Below, in pieces: positions 1 to 7,841 of a stretch of DNA of 31,574 bases. The position numbers and the translations under genes were made by a program. Under the pieces are notes generated by a model, which ran no database searches, was not told the DNA's origin, and saw nothing but the letters and a program-made list of their open reading frames with translations. Each line of letters opens with the position of its first letter. Within the stretch, counting starts at the first letter, position 1. Source of the stretch: an uncultured Bacilli bacterium (lineage in GTDB: Bacteria; Bacillota_I; Bacilli_A; RF39; UBA660); contig CAKOKX010000003.1 of assembly GCA_934096035.1 (NCBI GenBank), positions 1 through 31,574 on the forward strand. Reading direction: 5' to 3'.

Positions 1-138
1 CGGAGCGAAGCCTTATTTAATAAGGGAAACGGTAAAAAATAAACGGTAATTTAATTTAGGGCTTATTTTTCATACCCATAAGTTCAAAATAATTTAATAA
101 CAATGTATTAGAAAATTTTGCAATTTTTATTACATTCA

Positions 139-167
139 TTGACATATTTTACAAAAAGTTGTATATT
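139..167 (+). promoter_or_regulatory. Consensus promoter leading straight into a hairpin
   Basis: A perfect -35 TTGACA (139-144) is followed by a 17-base spacer and TATATT (162-167); TATTAT at 164-169 is an alternative -10. Transcription would start near 174, only a few bases before a 16-bp hairpin with a U-tract. No reading frame lies between the two, so the product would be a very short RNA. Confidence 0.6.
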
Positions 168-171
168 ATAC

Positions 172-705
172 TTATTGAATGTGGTCGTGCTGACTTTCCA
201 GTGCGGTCACATTCTTTTTTAATAAGAGAAATCGGTTATACTTTAATAATATAATTTTATCTAAAAAAGATACATCATTTCTTTTATATAAAATGTTTAT
301 CAAATCTAAAGCACGCTAAATATCCATATTTGATTTCGTAATATCAAAAATATAATTATTACTTTGTTTTTTATTTTTATAAACAGTATGATAAAATACT
401 TGATTACTATTTCCAATTATGGTTTTTAAATCCCATCTTTCGTTTTTAAATATATAGTCCGATGTTTTAATACCTTCCGGATTATTTATTCTAGGATTAA
501 TTATTACACTTTCATTAAAAGTTTTGCTTAACCAAACAGCAATTTCATACTCATTTTGAGAAAAATCAAATATAACATTTTTACCATCAGGATAATATTT
601 TTTATCTTCATATTCATAGTATTTTGCCAACTCAACTCTTTTAACACTTGTTTTTTTCGCACAAATTTCGGTCATAACAACATAATTCAACATAATAAAA
701 AACAC
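172..705 (-). pseudogene. Decayed CdiA-CT/minor-head type tRNase toxin domain, amber-interrupted
   Basis: The open part (316-705, 129 aa) resembles the nuclease domain found at the C-terminus of CdiA-type toxins and of some phage or ICE minor-head proteins. It has the blocks KTSDYIFKNERWDLK and KKQSNNYIFDITKS, and the D...WDLK core fits a PD-(D/E)xK-like nuclease. The frame then meets TAG at 316-318. Beyond that stop the same frame still encodes the expected end of the domain, LYKRNDVSFLDKIILLK, and runs to TAA at 172-174. The upstream carrier protein is missing: the only start is GTG at 705, a TAG lies two codons before it, and no ribosome site is seen. I infer a remnant of a mobile-element toxin. 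Amber readthrough is a less likely alternative. Confidence 0.6.
174..220 (+). ncRNA. Short hairpin RNA or strong terminator
   Basis: Bases 177-192 pair with 199-214 in a continuous 16-bp stem that includes several G-U pairs, with a six-base loop (ACTTTC) and a run of six T at 215-220. It has the form of an intrinsic terminator, but a good promoter lies directly upstream with no gene between. It may be a tiny stable RNA of about 45 nt. It is antisense to the 3' end of the decayed nuclease gene on the minus strand. The G-U pairs mean that only the plus-strand transcript forms the full stem followed by U residues. The function is unknown. Confidence 0.45.
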
Positions 706-765
706 TTTCTAAGCATCATATAACTAGGCCACTTTTTTTATGACACCACAATGCTGTAAAGTGTT
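701..765. repeat. Imperfect inverted repeat beside the toxin remnant
   Basis: Arms 701-716 and 751-765 share AACACTTT...GCAT in inverted orientation with a few mismatches, separated by 34 bases. The left arm overlaps the first codons of the toxin fragment. It could be the edge of an old mobile element or a simple hairpin; I do not recognise the family. Confidence 0.35.
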
Positions 766-856
766 TTATAAATCTGTACAAACCAACTATATCAAAAAAT
801 AAAACTAAAATCAATAAAAAGAATTTAATAATTTCTAATTTTTTTGACCAAATTAC

Positions 857-885
857 AAAAAAAAGAATATTATTTCTAATATTCT
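857..885 (-). terminator. Terminator of tRNA-Met
   Basis: On the minus strand a 9-bp stem (864-872 with 877-885, loop 873-876) is followed by a run of seven or more T (857-863 read in reverse), just downstream of the tRNA 3' end. Confidence 0.75.
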
Positions 886-897
886 TCAGAATTCATA

Positions 898-974
898 TGG
901 TAGCGAGAGGGAGATTCGAACTCTCGACCTGCCGGGTATGAACCGGATGCTCTAGCCAGCTGAGCTATCTCGCC
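898..974 (-). tRNA. tRNA-Met (CAT), elongator type
   Basis: The 77-nt cloverleaf reads on the minus strand from GGCGAGA to CCA. The D-arm is GCTC/GAGC, the anticodon loop is TTCATAC with CAT, and the T-arm contains GTTCGAATC. CCA is encoded. The anticodon stem CCGG/CCGG lacks the three G-C pairs of initiator tRNA, so elongator Met is the best reading; a tRNA-Ile2 with modified CAT cannot be excluded. G1 faces U72 and there is one mismatch at 27-43. Confidence 0.92.
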
Positions 975-985
975 ATGACTACTAA

Positions 986-1014
986 ATAATATCAAAAAAA
1001 AAGACTTTTGACAA
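986..1014 (-). promoter_or_regulatory. tRNA-Met promoter overlapping the upstream terminator
   Basis: On the minus strand TTGTCA (1009-1014) and TATTAT (986-991) are separated by exactly 17 bases. The -35 lies in the loop and stem of the terminator of the upstream acetyltransferase gene. Start would be about five bases before the tRNA. Confidence 0.65.
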
Positions 1015-1022
1015 GTCTTTTT
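994..1022 (-). terminator. Terminator of the acetyltransferase gene
   Basis: The stem AAAAAGACTT / AAGTCTTTTT (998-1007 and 1013-1022) is followed on the minus strand by an unbroken T run. It sits just after the stop codon at 1030. Confidence 0.75.
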
Positions 1023-1029
1023 CGACATT

Positions 1030-1686
1030 TTATTTAAAAATATCATAAATATTATCCAAACGGTCCTCTATTTCTTTTAACACTTTATAAATATGATAGC
1101 CATCCACAAATACATGACTAACAGTAATATTAAAAGGCATTACATATTTATTATCATTTAAAACATACTTTCCAATACAAATTCTTGGTACACTTAATGA
1201 ACTTTCATCCTCAGGTATAGGATGAGTTACACTTGTAAAATTAATCCAAGGTAAACTTGTAATATAGTATTCATTCCAACAATTTTCAAGATTATATGAC
1301 TCGTTTGATAATACTTCTTCATTCTTAGCTTTATCAATATTTTCTTTAGCAATATTATAAAACTCATGATAATTATCAAAATATGAAAATCTAACATTTT
1401 CAAAAGTATCATTTTTAGTTAAAACTGTTATTCCTGGATTACAAACATCATATAAAACTGGTTCCCCATTTACAATTCTTTCTCTCATTTCAGGAACTTT
1501 ATTTAAGCTCTTAACTAATATAAACAAAAAATTTATAAAAAATGAACTATTAGTTTCTTTAGTATATTTAACTAATTTTGTTACATCTAAATTAACATTA
1601 ACACCATAAGTTGGATTCTTAAATGTTTTAAACCATTCATAAGTTTTTCTTCTATCCATTTTTTCTACATCTATTTTTTCTACCAT
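1030..1686 (-). CDS. Chloramphenicol acetyltransferase-like enzyme (CatA family)
   Basis: The 218-residue protein has the usual length of CatA trimers. It carries the catalytic motif HVFVDGYH, with the general-base His at about residue 191, near the C-terminus. It also has the family segments PTYGVNVNLDVT and LPWINFTSVTHP. Family members transfer acetyl from acetyl-CoA to chloramphenicol in the cytoplasm; whether this one gives resistance cannot be told. The start is the ATG at 1686, because AGGAGG lies seven bases before it; an upstream in-frame start has no ribosome site. It follows the CAP-protein gene by eight bases and is probably co-transcribed with it. Base composition matches the neighbours, so nothing suggests recent transfer. 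Confidence 0.88.
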   Translation of the reverse strand: MVEKIDVEKMDRRKTYEWFKTFKNPTYGVNVNLDVTKLVKYTKETNSSFFINFLFILVKSLNKVPEMRERIVNGEPVLYDVCNPGITVLTKNDTFENVRFSYFDNYHEFYNIAKENIDKAKNEEVLSNESYNLENCWNEYYITSLPWINFTSVTHPIPEDESSLSVPRICIGKYVLNDNKYVMPFNITVSHVFVDGYHIYKVLKEIEDRLDNIYDIFK

Positions 1687-1694
1687 AATACCTC

Positions 1695-2771
1695 CTAATA
1701 TTGAAAAAGTTGTACCCAATAATATGTACCTTGAAATTTAATTACACCAACACCAATTCTAGTAAAAGAAGAATCAATCATATTTTCATAATGACCCTGA
1801 GAACCTTTCCAAGCATATGAAACTTCCTTAGCATTTCGTTGCCCCATTGCTATATTTTCACCAACACCATAAATATCTTGACCAAAATCACGCATTATGT
1901 AATAGCACATATTTCCATCAGGTCTTTCATGAGAAAACTTATTAGCATAAGCCATTTCAACCGCTCTAACCATCGCGGCTTTAGTTAATGTTTCATCAAG
2001 TACCAAAGGACTTTTATTAACTTCAGCTCTAAATTCATTTGTATATTTTAAAACATCATTTACCATATTGCTATATATACTCATATTTTCAATAGCTTCA
2101 GGTAACATATCTGAAGTCTTTGCATTAAAATTTTTAGCATCAACTTCACTATGGTTATACTCATCAATTAACTTTTTAGATCCATCACTATACACATTAT
2201 AAGTTTTTACATGCCAAGAAGTTAATCTAGAACCATACTTCAATTCTTTTTCTTCTTTTTCTTTTTCAGTTTCTTCTTTAACAAATTTTACTTTATTATT
2301 CTTAGTTTTATTATCATTACTATTATTATTGTTTTTTGTATTATTTTTAGTTTCTGTATTTGTTTTATTACTTGTTTGTTTCTCTAAAATCTCTAACTTC
2401 GTAGTTTCTTCTGTTTCATTACCACTACTATCCTTAGCAATAATTACTATATCATAAACACCAACATCACTATAACTCTTATCCTCTTTATATGACAAGA
2501 TACATTCTTCCCCACTATTATCAGTACAAGAATCTACAAAATCATTTATAGTAAATTTATCTCCAGCATAAACCTTTAATTCTTTTAATTTTAATATTGG
2601 GTCTTCACTATCAATATCAGTTATTTCTTCATTTTGTTTATCGTTATTATTTATAATTTCTTTTGTTTCTTCCTTATTATCTTTATTCTTAAAATATAGT
2701 AATACTCCTCCACCGACGATTAACACCACACTTACAATAATAATTATATATTTTATAAAATTATTTTTCAT
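1695..2771 (-). CDS. Anchored CAP-domain (SCP/PR1-like) extracellular protein with Ig-like domain
   Basis: The 358-residue protein has a short basic start and a membrane segment at about residues 7-27 (YIIIIVSVVLIVGGGVLLYF). An Ig-like domain follows, with the sense of a DUF5011 domain (KVYAGDKFTINDF, YDIVIIAKDSSGNETE). Next come a charged N/K/T-rich linker and a C-terminal CAP domain at about 235-358. CAP signatures are FSHERPDGN, GVGENIAMG, HYENMIDSSF and IGVGV. It is probably extracellular and anchored by the uncleaved N-terminal helix. Bacterial CAP proteins such as YkwD are poorly understood; some act in envelope or spore biology. The start at 2771 is chosen for GGAGG nine bases upstream. 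It is the first gene of a two-gene unit with the acetyltransferase. Confidence 0.85.
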   Translation of the reverse strand: MKNNFIKYIIIIVSVVLIVGGGVLLYFKNKDNKEETKEIINNNDKQNEEITDIDSEDPILKLKELKVYAGDKFTINDFVDSCTDNSGEECILSYKEDKSYSDVGVYDIVIIAKDSSGNETEETTKLEILEKQTSNKTNTETKNNTKNNNNSNDNKTKNNKVKFVKEETEKEKEEKELKYGSRLTSWHVKTYNVYSDGSKKLIDEYNHSEVDAKNFNAKTSDMLPEAIENMSIYSNMVNDVLKYTNEFRAEVNKSPLVLDETLTKAAMVRAVEMAYANKFSHERPDGNMCYYIMRDFGQDIYGVGENIAMGQRNAKEVSYAWKGSQGHYENMIDSSFTRIGVGVIKFQGTYYWVQLFQY

Positions 2772-2939
2772 TTTTCTACCTCCATAATACATTATAATTA
2801 AGTATACATTAAAATATAAAATTATTTTATTTCATTTTAGAATACCCAATTAATTATAATACAAAACAACCTTAATATACAATAATTTTTGTTCTAAAAA
2901 ACATTTTGGCTCATAAACTTATTCTGGGAGGACAAGCAT

Positions 2940-5522
2940 ATGGGCTTAAGCGAAAAAGAGGTAATTATTTCTAGAAAAGAACATGGTACAAACGAAATAA
3001 CTAAACAAAAGAAAAATACTTTTTTACATCTTTTGTTAGAGTCTTTAGGAGACCCTATTATCAAAATATTATTAATTGCATTAGGAATTAAAGTTATAGT
3101 ACTTTTTCGTGATTTTGATTGGTATGAAACCATTGGTATTTTAATAGCAATATTTTTAGCTTCATTTATATCTAGTATTAGTGAATATGGTTCTGAAAAA
3201 GCATTTGCAAGACTTCAAGAAGAACAATTAAAAACCAAAACTAAAGTTAGAAGAAATGGAAAAATAATTGAAATACCTTCTGGAGAAATAGTTGTTGGTG
3301 ACATTGTCATTTTAAATAGTGGTGATAAAATTCCTGCTGATGGTTATTTAGTTAAAGGTTCATTAAGTGTTGATGAATCTGCCTTAAACGGAGAGACAAA
3401 AGAAGCTAAAAAAGTAAGCAAAAATGGTCCAGTTATAAGTGATGTAAATCGTGTATATCGTGGTTCTGTTGTATATAATGGTGAAGCTGAAATGTTAGTA
3501 AGATGTGTCGGAGATAAAACAATATTAGGTAAAATATCTCAAGAATTACAAGAAGTCGTTCCAGAAAGCCCCTTAAAAATAAAATTACGAGGACTGGCTA
3601 AAACCATAAGTAAAATTGGTTATGCTGGAGCTATACTTGCAAGTATCTCTTATCTATTTGCAAGCATTGTAATTTCTAACAATTTTGATACCGACTTAAT
3701 GATTGCAACAATTAGTAATCCTAGCATTATGTTTAATCATCTATTATATGCCCTTACTCTATCGGTTACAATTATAGTTGTGGCAGTTCCCGAAGGCTTA
3801 CCAATGATGATTACTTTAGTATTATCAAGTAATATGAAAAAGATGTTAAAAGATAATGTTTTAGTTAGAAAACTCGTAGGTATAGAAACTGCAGGTAGCC
3901 TAAATGTCCTTCTTACAGATAAAACTGGTACCCTTACAAAAGGAGTTTTAAAAGTAACTGAATTTGTTACTCCGGATAACAAAGTATTTAAAGATGTAAA
4001 TGAATTAAAAAAAGTTAAGAATTATGAAGTAATATATAACTCATTTTATTATAATAATGCAAGTATAATAAGTGAAGCTGGTATTATCGGAGGTAATTCT
4101 ACTGATCGCGCCCTACTCGAATTTATAAATTATGATAAGAAAATAAATGAAAAAGTTATTAAAAAAGAACCATTCGATAGTAAATACAAATATAGTAGTG
4201 TTACCTTAAGTAATGGTGTAACATATTATAAAGGAGCTAGAGAGGTATTATTATCTAAATGTAAAAAATATCTAAATTCATTTGGTAATGAAGTAAGTTT
4301 TATAAATAAAAGTTTAATAGAAAAGAAAATAGATATGTATACTAGAAATTCTGGTAGAGTTCTTATATTTGCATATGGAAAAGATAAAGACAATTTGACT
4401 CTTTTAGGCTTTGTAAATATAAAAGATGAATTAAGAGATGAAGCTAAAGAAGGAATTAAATTAATTAAAAGTGCTGGAATTAAACCTATTATGATAACGG
4501 GGGATGCAATAGATACTGCAACATCTATTGCTCGTGAGGTTGGTCTTATTGATATAAATAACAATATGGTTTTAGATAGTAATATGTTAGCCCAAATGAA
4601 TGATGATGAAATTAAAAGAAATTTAAGTAAAATTGCTGTTATTGCAAGAGCTTTACCTCAAGATAAAAGCAGAATGGTAAATATAATAGAATCGATGGAT
4701 TTAGTGGTGGGTATGACTGGAGATGGAGTCAATGATGCCCCAGCTTTAAAAAAAGCAAATGTAGGATTTGCTATGGGAAGTGGTACAGAAGTAGCTAAAG
4801 AAGCTGCAGATATTGTAATTCTTGATAATAATATTTTATCAATAAGTAAAGCTATTCTTTATGGAAGGACAATATTTAAAAGTATTAGAAAATTTATAAT
4901 ATATCAATTAACAGTTAATATGTGTGCCTTAGTTTTATCAATAGTTGGTTCTTTTATCGGAGTTACAACCCCGATTACAATCGTTCAAATGTTATGGCTT
5001 AATATGATTATGGATACATTCGCAGGTGTTGCTTTCTCTTTTGAAGCACCTTTACGAGAATATATGGAAGAACCACCCAAGAAAAAAGATACACCAATTA
5101 TGAATAAATATATGTATAGTGAAATAATTTGGACAGGTATTTATTGTGCCCTACTTTGTATTTTGTTTTTAAAATTACCAATATTTAAAGAATTAATTAG
5201 AGATGGAGAAAACAATAAATATTTAATGACTGCTTACTTTGCAATGTTTATTTTCATGGGAATATTCAACGCATTTAATGCACGAACTGTTAGAATTAAT
5301 ACTTTTGCTAATTTAGGTAAAAATAAGGTATTCATCACAGTTTTCACATTTATATTTATTGCTCAACTTTGGATTATTTATCATGGTGGCGATATTTTTA
5401 GAACATATGGACTTAAAACCAATGAATTATTATTAGTTTTAACCTTAGCCTTAAGTGTTTTTCCAGTTGATTGGTTAAGAAAATACATATTAAAGAAAAA
5501 AGGCATAGCCATCAGAGTTTAA
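2940..5522 (+). CDS. P-type calcium-transporting ATPase
   Basis: The 860-residue protein is a P2-type cation ATPase. The phosphorylated Asp is D327 in DKTGTLT. The PEGLP motif of transmembrane helix 4 lies at residues 284-288. TGDGVNDAP carries the hinge Asp at about 595, and the C-terminal helices follow (NMIMDTFAGVAFSFE). The order of domains and the length fit bacterial Ca2+-ATPases of the SERCA/PMCA type, which export calcium from the cytoplasm. Specificity for Ca2+ over other cations is inferred. GGGAGG seven bases upstream supports the ATG at 2940. It stands alone, divergent from the CAP gene, with two hairpins after its stop. Confidence 0.93.
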   Translation: MGLSEKEVIISRKEHGTNEITKQKKNTFLHLLLESLGDPIIKILLIALGIKVIVLFRDFDWYETIGILIAIFLASFISSISEYGSEKAFARLQEEQLKTKTKVRRNGKIIEIPSGEIVVGDIVILNSGDKIPADGYLVKGSLSVDESALNGETKEAKKVSKNGPVISDVNRVYRGSVVYNGEAEMLVRCVGDKTILGKISQELQEVVPESPLKIKLRGLAKTISKIGYAGAILASISYLFASIVISNNFDTDLMIATISNPSIMFNHLLYALTLSVTIIVVAVPEGLPMMITLVLSSNMKKMLKDNVLVRKLVGIETAGSLNVLLTDKTGTLTKGVLKVTEFVTPDNKVFKDVNELKKVKNYEVIYNSFYYNNASIISEAGIIGGNSTDRALLEFINYDKKINEKVIKKEPFDSKYKYSSVTLSNGVTYYKGAREVLLSKCKKYLNSFGNEVSFINKSLIEKKIDMYTRNSGRVLIFAYGKDKDNLTLLGFVNIKDELRDEAKEGIKLIKSAGIKPIMITGDAIDTATSIAREVGLIDINNNMVLDSNMLAQMNDDEIKRNLSKIAVIARALPQDKSRMVNIIESMDLVVGMTGDGVNDAPALKKANVGFAMGSGTEVAKEAADIVILDNNILSISKAILYGRTIFKSIRKFIIYQLTVNMCALVLSIVGSFIGVTTPITIVQMLWLNMIMDTFAGVAFSFEAPLREYMEEPPKKKDTPIMNKYMYSEIIWTGIYCALLCILFLKLPIFKELIRDGENNKYLMTAYFAMFIFMGIFNAFNARTVRINTFANLGKNKVFITVFTFIFIAQLWIIYHGGDIFRTYGLKTNELLLVLTLALSVFPVDWLRKYILKKKGIAIRV

Positions 5523-5641
5523 AATACTTGAAATTTTAAAATAAATATGATAACATAAGAATATATGAAACAGATTTTCATATATTAAAAAAGGAAACAT
5601 TTGATTTTAGGATGTTGAATGTTACCGTTTCTTTATTGACA

Positions 5642-5682
5642 TGTTTATTTGGATATTCACTATCACAAATAAACATTTTTTT
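5642..5682 (+). terminator. Terminator after the calcium ATPase
   Basis: TGTTTATTTG (5642-5651) pairs with CAAATAAACA (5666-5675), followed by seven T. The stem is AT-rich and the loop is 14 bases, so it is probably weaker than the next one. Confidence 0.5.
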
Positions 5683-5693
5683 AATAATACAAA

Positions 5694-5727
5694 AGCACAC
5701 ATGTATTAAAACATGTGTGCTCTTTTT
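5694..5727. terminator. Bidirectional terminator between ATPase and holin-like genes
   Basis: AGCACACATGT (5694-5704) pairs perfectly with ACATGTGTGCT (5711-5721), and T-rich tracts occur on both strands. It can end the plus-strand ATPase transcript and the minus-strand holin-like transcript. Confidence 0.75.
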
Positions 5728-5729
5728 AT

Positions 5730-5999
5730 CTATCCTTTAGTTTCATTATCTTGTAGCTTTCTTGTTTCAATTAAGTCTGCTATTCCGCCTGCACTCATCG
5801 TAGACATAATACATACAACAATTGAATTAAGCAAGTTATCATCTATATGAAGAAAATAACATACTACTCCACTTAAAATGCCAATTACAACATTTTGAAT
5901 AGGAATAAATTTATTAGGAATATTCTCAATAAATATTTTTGTAATAGCTCCAAAAACATATGCTACAAGCATTATTATAACTGATAATGATATAGTCAA
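5730..5999 (-). CDS. Small holin-like membrane protein
   Basis: The 89-residue protein has hydrophobic stretches at about 4-22, 33-52 and 58-75 and a charged tail (ETRKLQDNETKG). The middle part, NIPNKFIPIQNVVIGILSG, resembles phage holins of the Hol44-like group, which form membrane lesions that release a lysin. No lysin or other phage gene is nearby, so its present role is unclear. The start is TTG at 5999, supported by an unusually strong GGGGGTGAT seven bases upstream. A bidirectional terminator follows. Confidence 0.6.
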   Translation of the reverse strand: MTISLSVIIMLVAYVFGAITKIFIENIPNKFIPIQNVVIGILSGVVCYFLHIDDNLLNSIVVCIMSTMSAGGIADLIETRKLQDNETKG

Positions 6000-6078
6000 G
6001 ATATCACCCCCTTTAAAGGTTTATCAATCTTTACTATATCATATGAGCTAGTCCAATAAATGCCGATTACTTATGCCT

Positions 6079-7380
6079 TTATTCACTTTTATTTTTAAAT
6101 TGTAAAATAATTGGTGTCCCATCAAAATCTATATTATTTCTAATTTGATTTTCTAAATATCTTTCATAACTAAAATGAACTAAACCTTTATTATTTACTG
6201 AAAAAGTAAATTTTGGAGGACAATTACCAGTTTGACTTACAAAATATATCTTAAGTCTTTTTCCTTTATAAGAAGGTGGTTCATGTAAACTAACTGCTTC
6301 CATAATAATATTATTAAGTAAACTGGTTTTAACTTCTTTTCTATTATTGTTATAAGCATTTATTACCTCAGGCATTAAAGTACTAACACGTTTTTTAGTT
6401 TTAGCACTTAAAAATACTACATGAGCATATGGAATAAATTGAAATTCATTTTTTATTTCTTCTTTCCAATTTCTTATATCACTATCTGGATTATTTATTG
6501 TATCCCATTTATTTACACAAATTACAATTCCTTTACCTGCATCTAAAGCATATGATGCTATATGTTTATCATGTTCAATAATACCAGTTGATGCATCAAT
6601 TACTAAAACACAAACATCACTTCTATCTATTGCTTTTAAACTTCTAATTAAACTATATTTTTCAACAGATTCATATATCTTACCTTTTTTTCTCATACCT
6701 GCAGTATCAATAACAGTTATATCTTCATGATTATATTTAAACTTAGTATCAATTGCATCTCTAGTTGTACCTGCAATATCACTAACTATAGCCCTATCTT
6801 CATTTAATAAAGCATTAATTAAACTACTTTTACCAACATTAGGTCTTCCAATAATAGAAAATTTAATTGTATTATCATCTATTATATCTTCTTCTGGTAA
6901 ATCTTTAGTAATAGTATTAAGTAATTCATTAAAACCTATATTATGAGAAGCACTAACTGCAATTAACTCACTAAAACCCCATTCATAAAAATTATATAAA
7001 TTATCTTTTCTTTTATCATTATCTAGTTTATTTACTACCACAATAACTGGTTTACTTGATCTATGTAATATTTCTGCAACTTTTCTATCACTTGCATCAA
7101 TATCTTCTATACCATCTACTACAAATAAAACTAAATCAGCTTCATCAATTGCTAACGTTGCTTGTGCAAGTATATCTTTTTGAAAATCATCATCTCCAAA
7201 AGAAATACCTCCTGTATCAATTAAATGAAATCTTTTATTATTATACTCTACTTTACCATATATTCTATCTCTAGTAACTCCTGGTGTATCCATTATAATA
7301 GATTTATTTTCTTTAATTAATCTATTAAATATACTACTTTTACCAACATTAGGTTTACCAACTAAACATACTGTTTGCAT
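6079..7380 (-). CDS. der: Ribosome-biogenesis GTPase Der (EngA)
   Basis: The 433-residue protein has two tandem GTPase domains. The first has GKPNVGKSS at about residues 8-16 with DTPGVTRD, DTGG and NKLD. The second has GRPNVGKSS near 178 with GTTRDAID, DTAGMRKKGK and NKWD. A C-terminal KH-like domain spans about 350-433 (SLHEPPSYKGKRLKIYF). Der acts in assembly of the 50S ribosomal subunit and is essential in most bacteria. The start at 7380 follows GGGAGG. It is the last gene of an engB, pseudopilin, der unit, 14 bases after the middle gene. Confidence 0.97.
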   Translation of the reverse strand: MQTVCLVGKPNVGKSSIFNRLIKENKSIIMDTPGVTRDRIYGKVEYNNKRFHLIDTGGISFGDDDFQKDILAQATLAIDEADLVLFVVDGIEDIDASDRKVAEILHRSSKPVIVVVNKLDNDKRKDNLYNFYEWGFSELIAVSASHNIGFNELLNTITKDLPEEDIIDDNTIKFSIIGRPNVGKSSLINALLNEDRAIVSDIAGTTRDAIDTKFKYNHEDITVIDTAGMRKKGKIYESVEKYSLIRSLKAIDRSDVCVLVIDASTGIIEHDKHIASYALDAGKGIVICVNKWDTINNPDSDIRNWKEEIKNEFQFIPYAHVVFLSAKTKKRVSTLMPEVINAYNNNRKEVKTSLLNNIIMEAVSLHEPPSYKGKRLKIYFVSQTGNCPPKFTFSVNNKGLVHFSYERYLENQIRNNIDFDGTPIILQFKNKSE

Positions 7381-7394
7381 AATTTACCTCCCTT

Positions 7395-7841
7395 CTATAA
7401 TTCTAAATTACATACATTATTTTCATCATTACTTTTAATATTTATTGCTTTAGCATATACTCTATTATTCTTTTTATATATTTGTATTTCATCACATAAC
7501 ATACTTTTATTAGTAACATTATTTATTAAATCTTTCTTATTATTTCTATTTTCTTCACTTGTTGTATAGTAATCATCATCTATTAATTCTTTAACAGTTA
7601 CTAATTTACAAAATTTATATTCTTCATTATCTACAGTACATGTACCTTCAAGAGAACCTTGGTTCTCTTGCCCATAAAGAATGGCGCTTGCTTCCAATTC
7701 ATCAATTTTTGTATTAAGTAATTTTTTCATAGAATTTTCTCTTGTTTTCATAACACTAAAAGTAGCCATCGTAGCTACAATACTTAATATTACAATAACA
7801 GCCAATATTTCCACTAATGAAAAACCATTCTTTTTTTTCAT
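7395..7841 (-). CDS. Type IV pilin/pseudopilin-like protein
   Basis: The 148-residue protein begins with a basic leader and a classic prepilin cleavage and methylation motif, KKKNGFSLVEILAVIVILSI, with cleavage expected between G and F. A 20-residue hydrophobic helix and a helical stretch with ENSMKKLLNTKIDEL follow. The C-terminal half holds two cysteine pairs (CTVDNEEYKFC and CDEIQIYKK...NNVC) that could form disulfides. It would need a prepilin peptidase and a type II/IV-like assembly ATPase, none of which is in the window. It overlaps engB by 4 bases (ATGA type), so it is translated with it. Why a pseudopilin sits between two ribosome GTPases is not known. Confidence 0.8.
   Translation of the reverse strand: MKKKNGFSLVEILAVIVILSIVATMATFSVMKTRENSMKKLLNTKIDELEASAILYGQENQGSLEGTCTVDNEEYKFCKLVTVKELIDDDYYTTSEENRNNKKDLINNVTNKSMLCDEIQIYKKNNRVYAKAINIKSNDENNVCNLEL

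Noticed and set aside
1..42. Open frame at the left edge reading RSEALFNKGNGKK then TAA
   Set aside because: Only 13 codons are visible and a second frame is open as well; it could be the tail of a gene but cannot be supported.
5563..5586. AT-rich hairpin ATATATGAAA...TTTTCATATAT after the calcium ATPase as a terminator
   Set aside because: It is followed by A residues rather than T on the plus strand and has no T run on the minus strand; the later hairpins are better candidates.
7056..7274. Plus-strand frames inside der, engB and other minus-strand genes
   Set aside because: They are antisense shadows rich in L/Y/H with no ribosome sites, lying entirely within well-supported genes.
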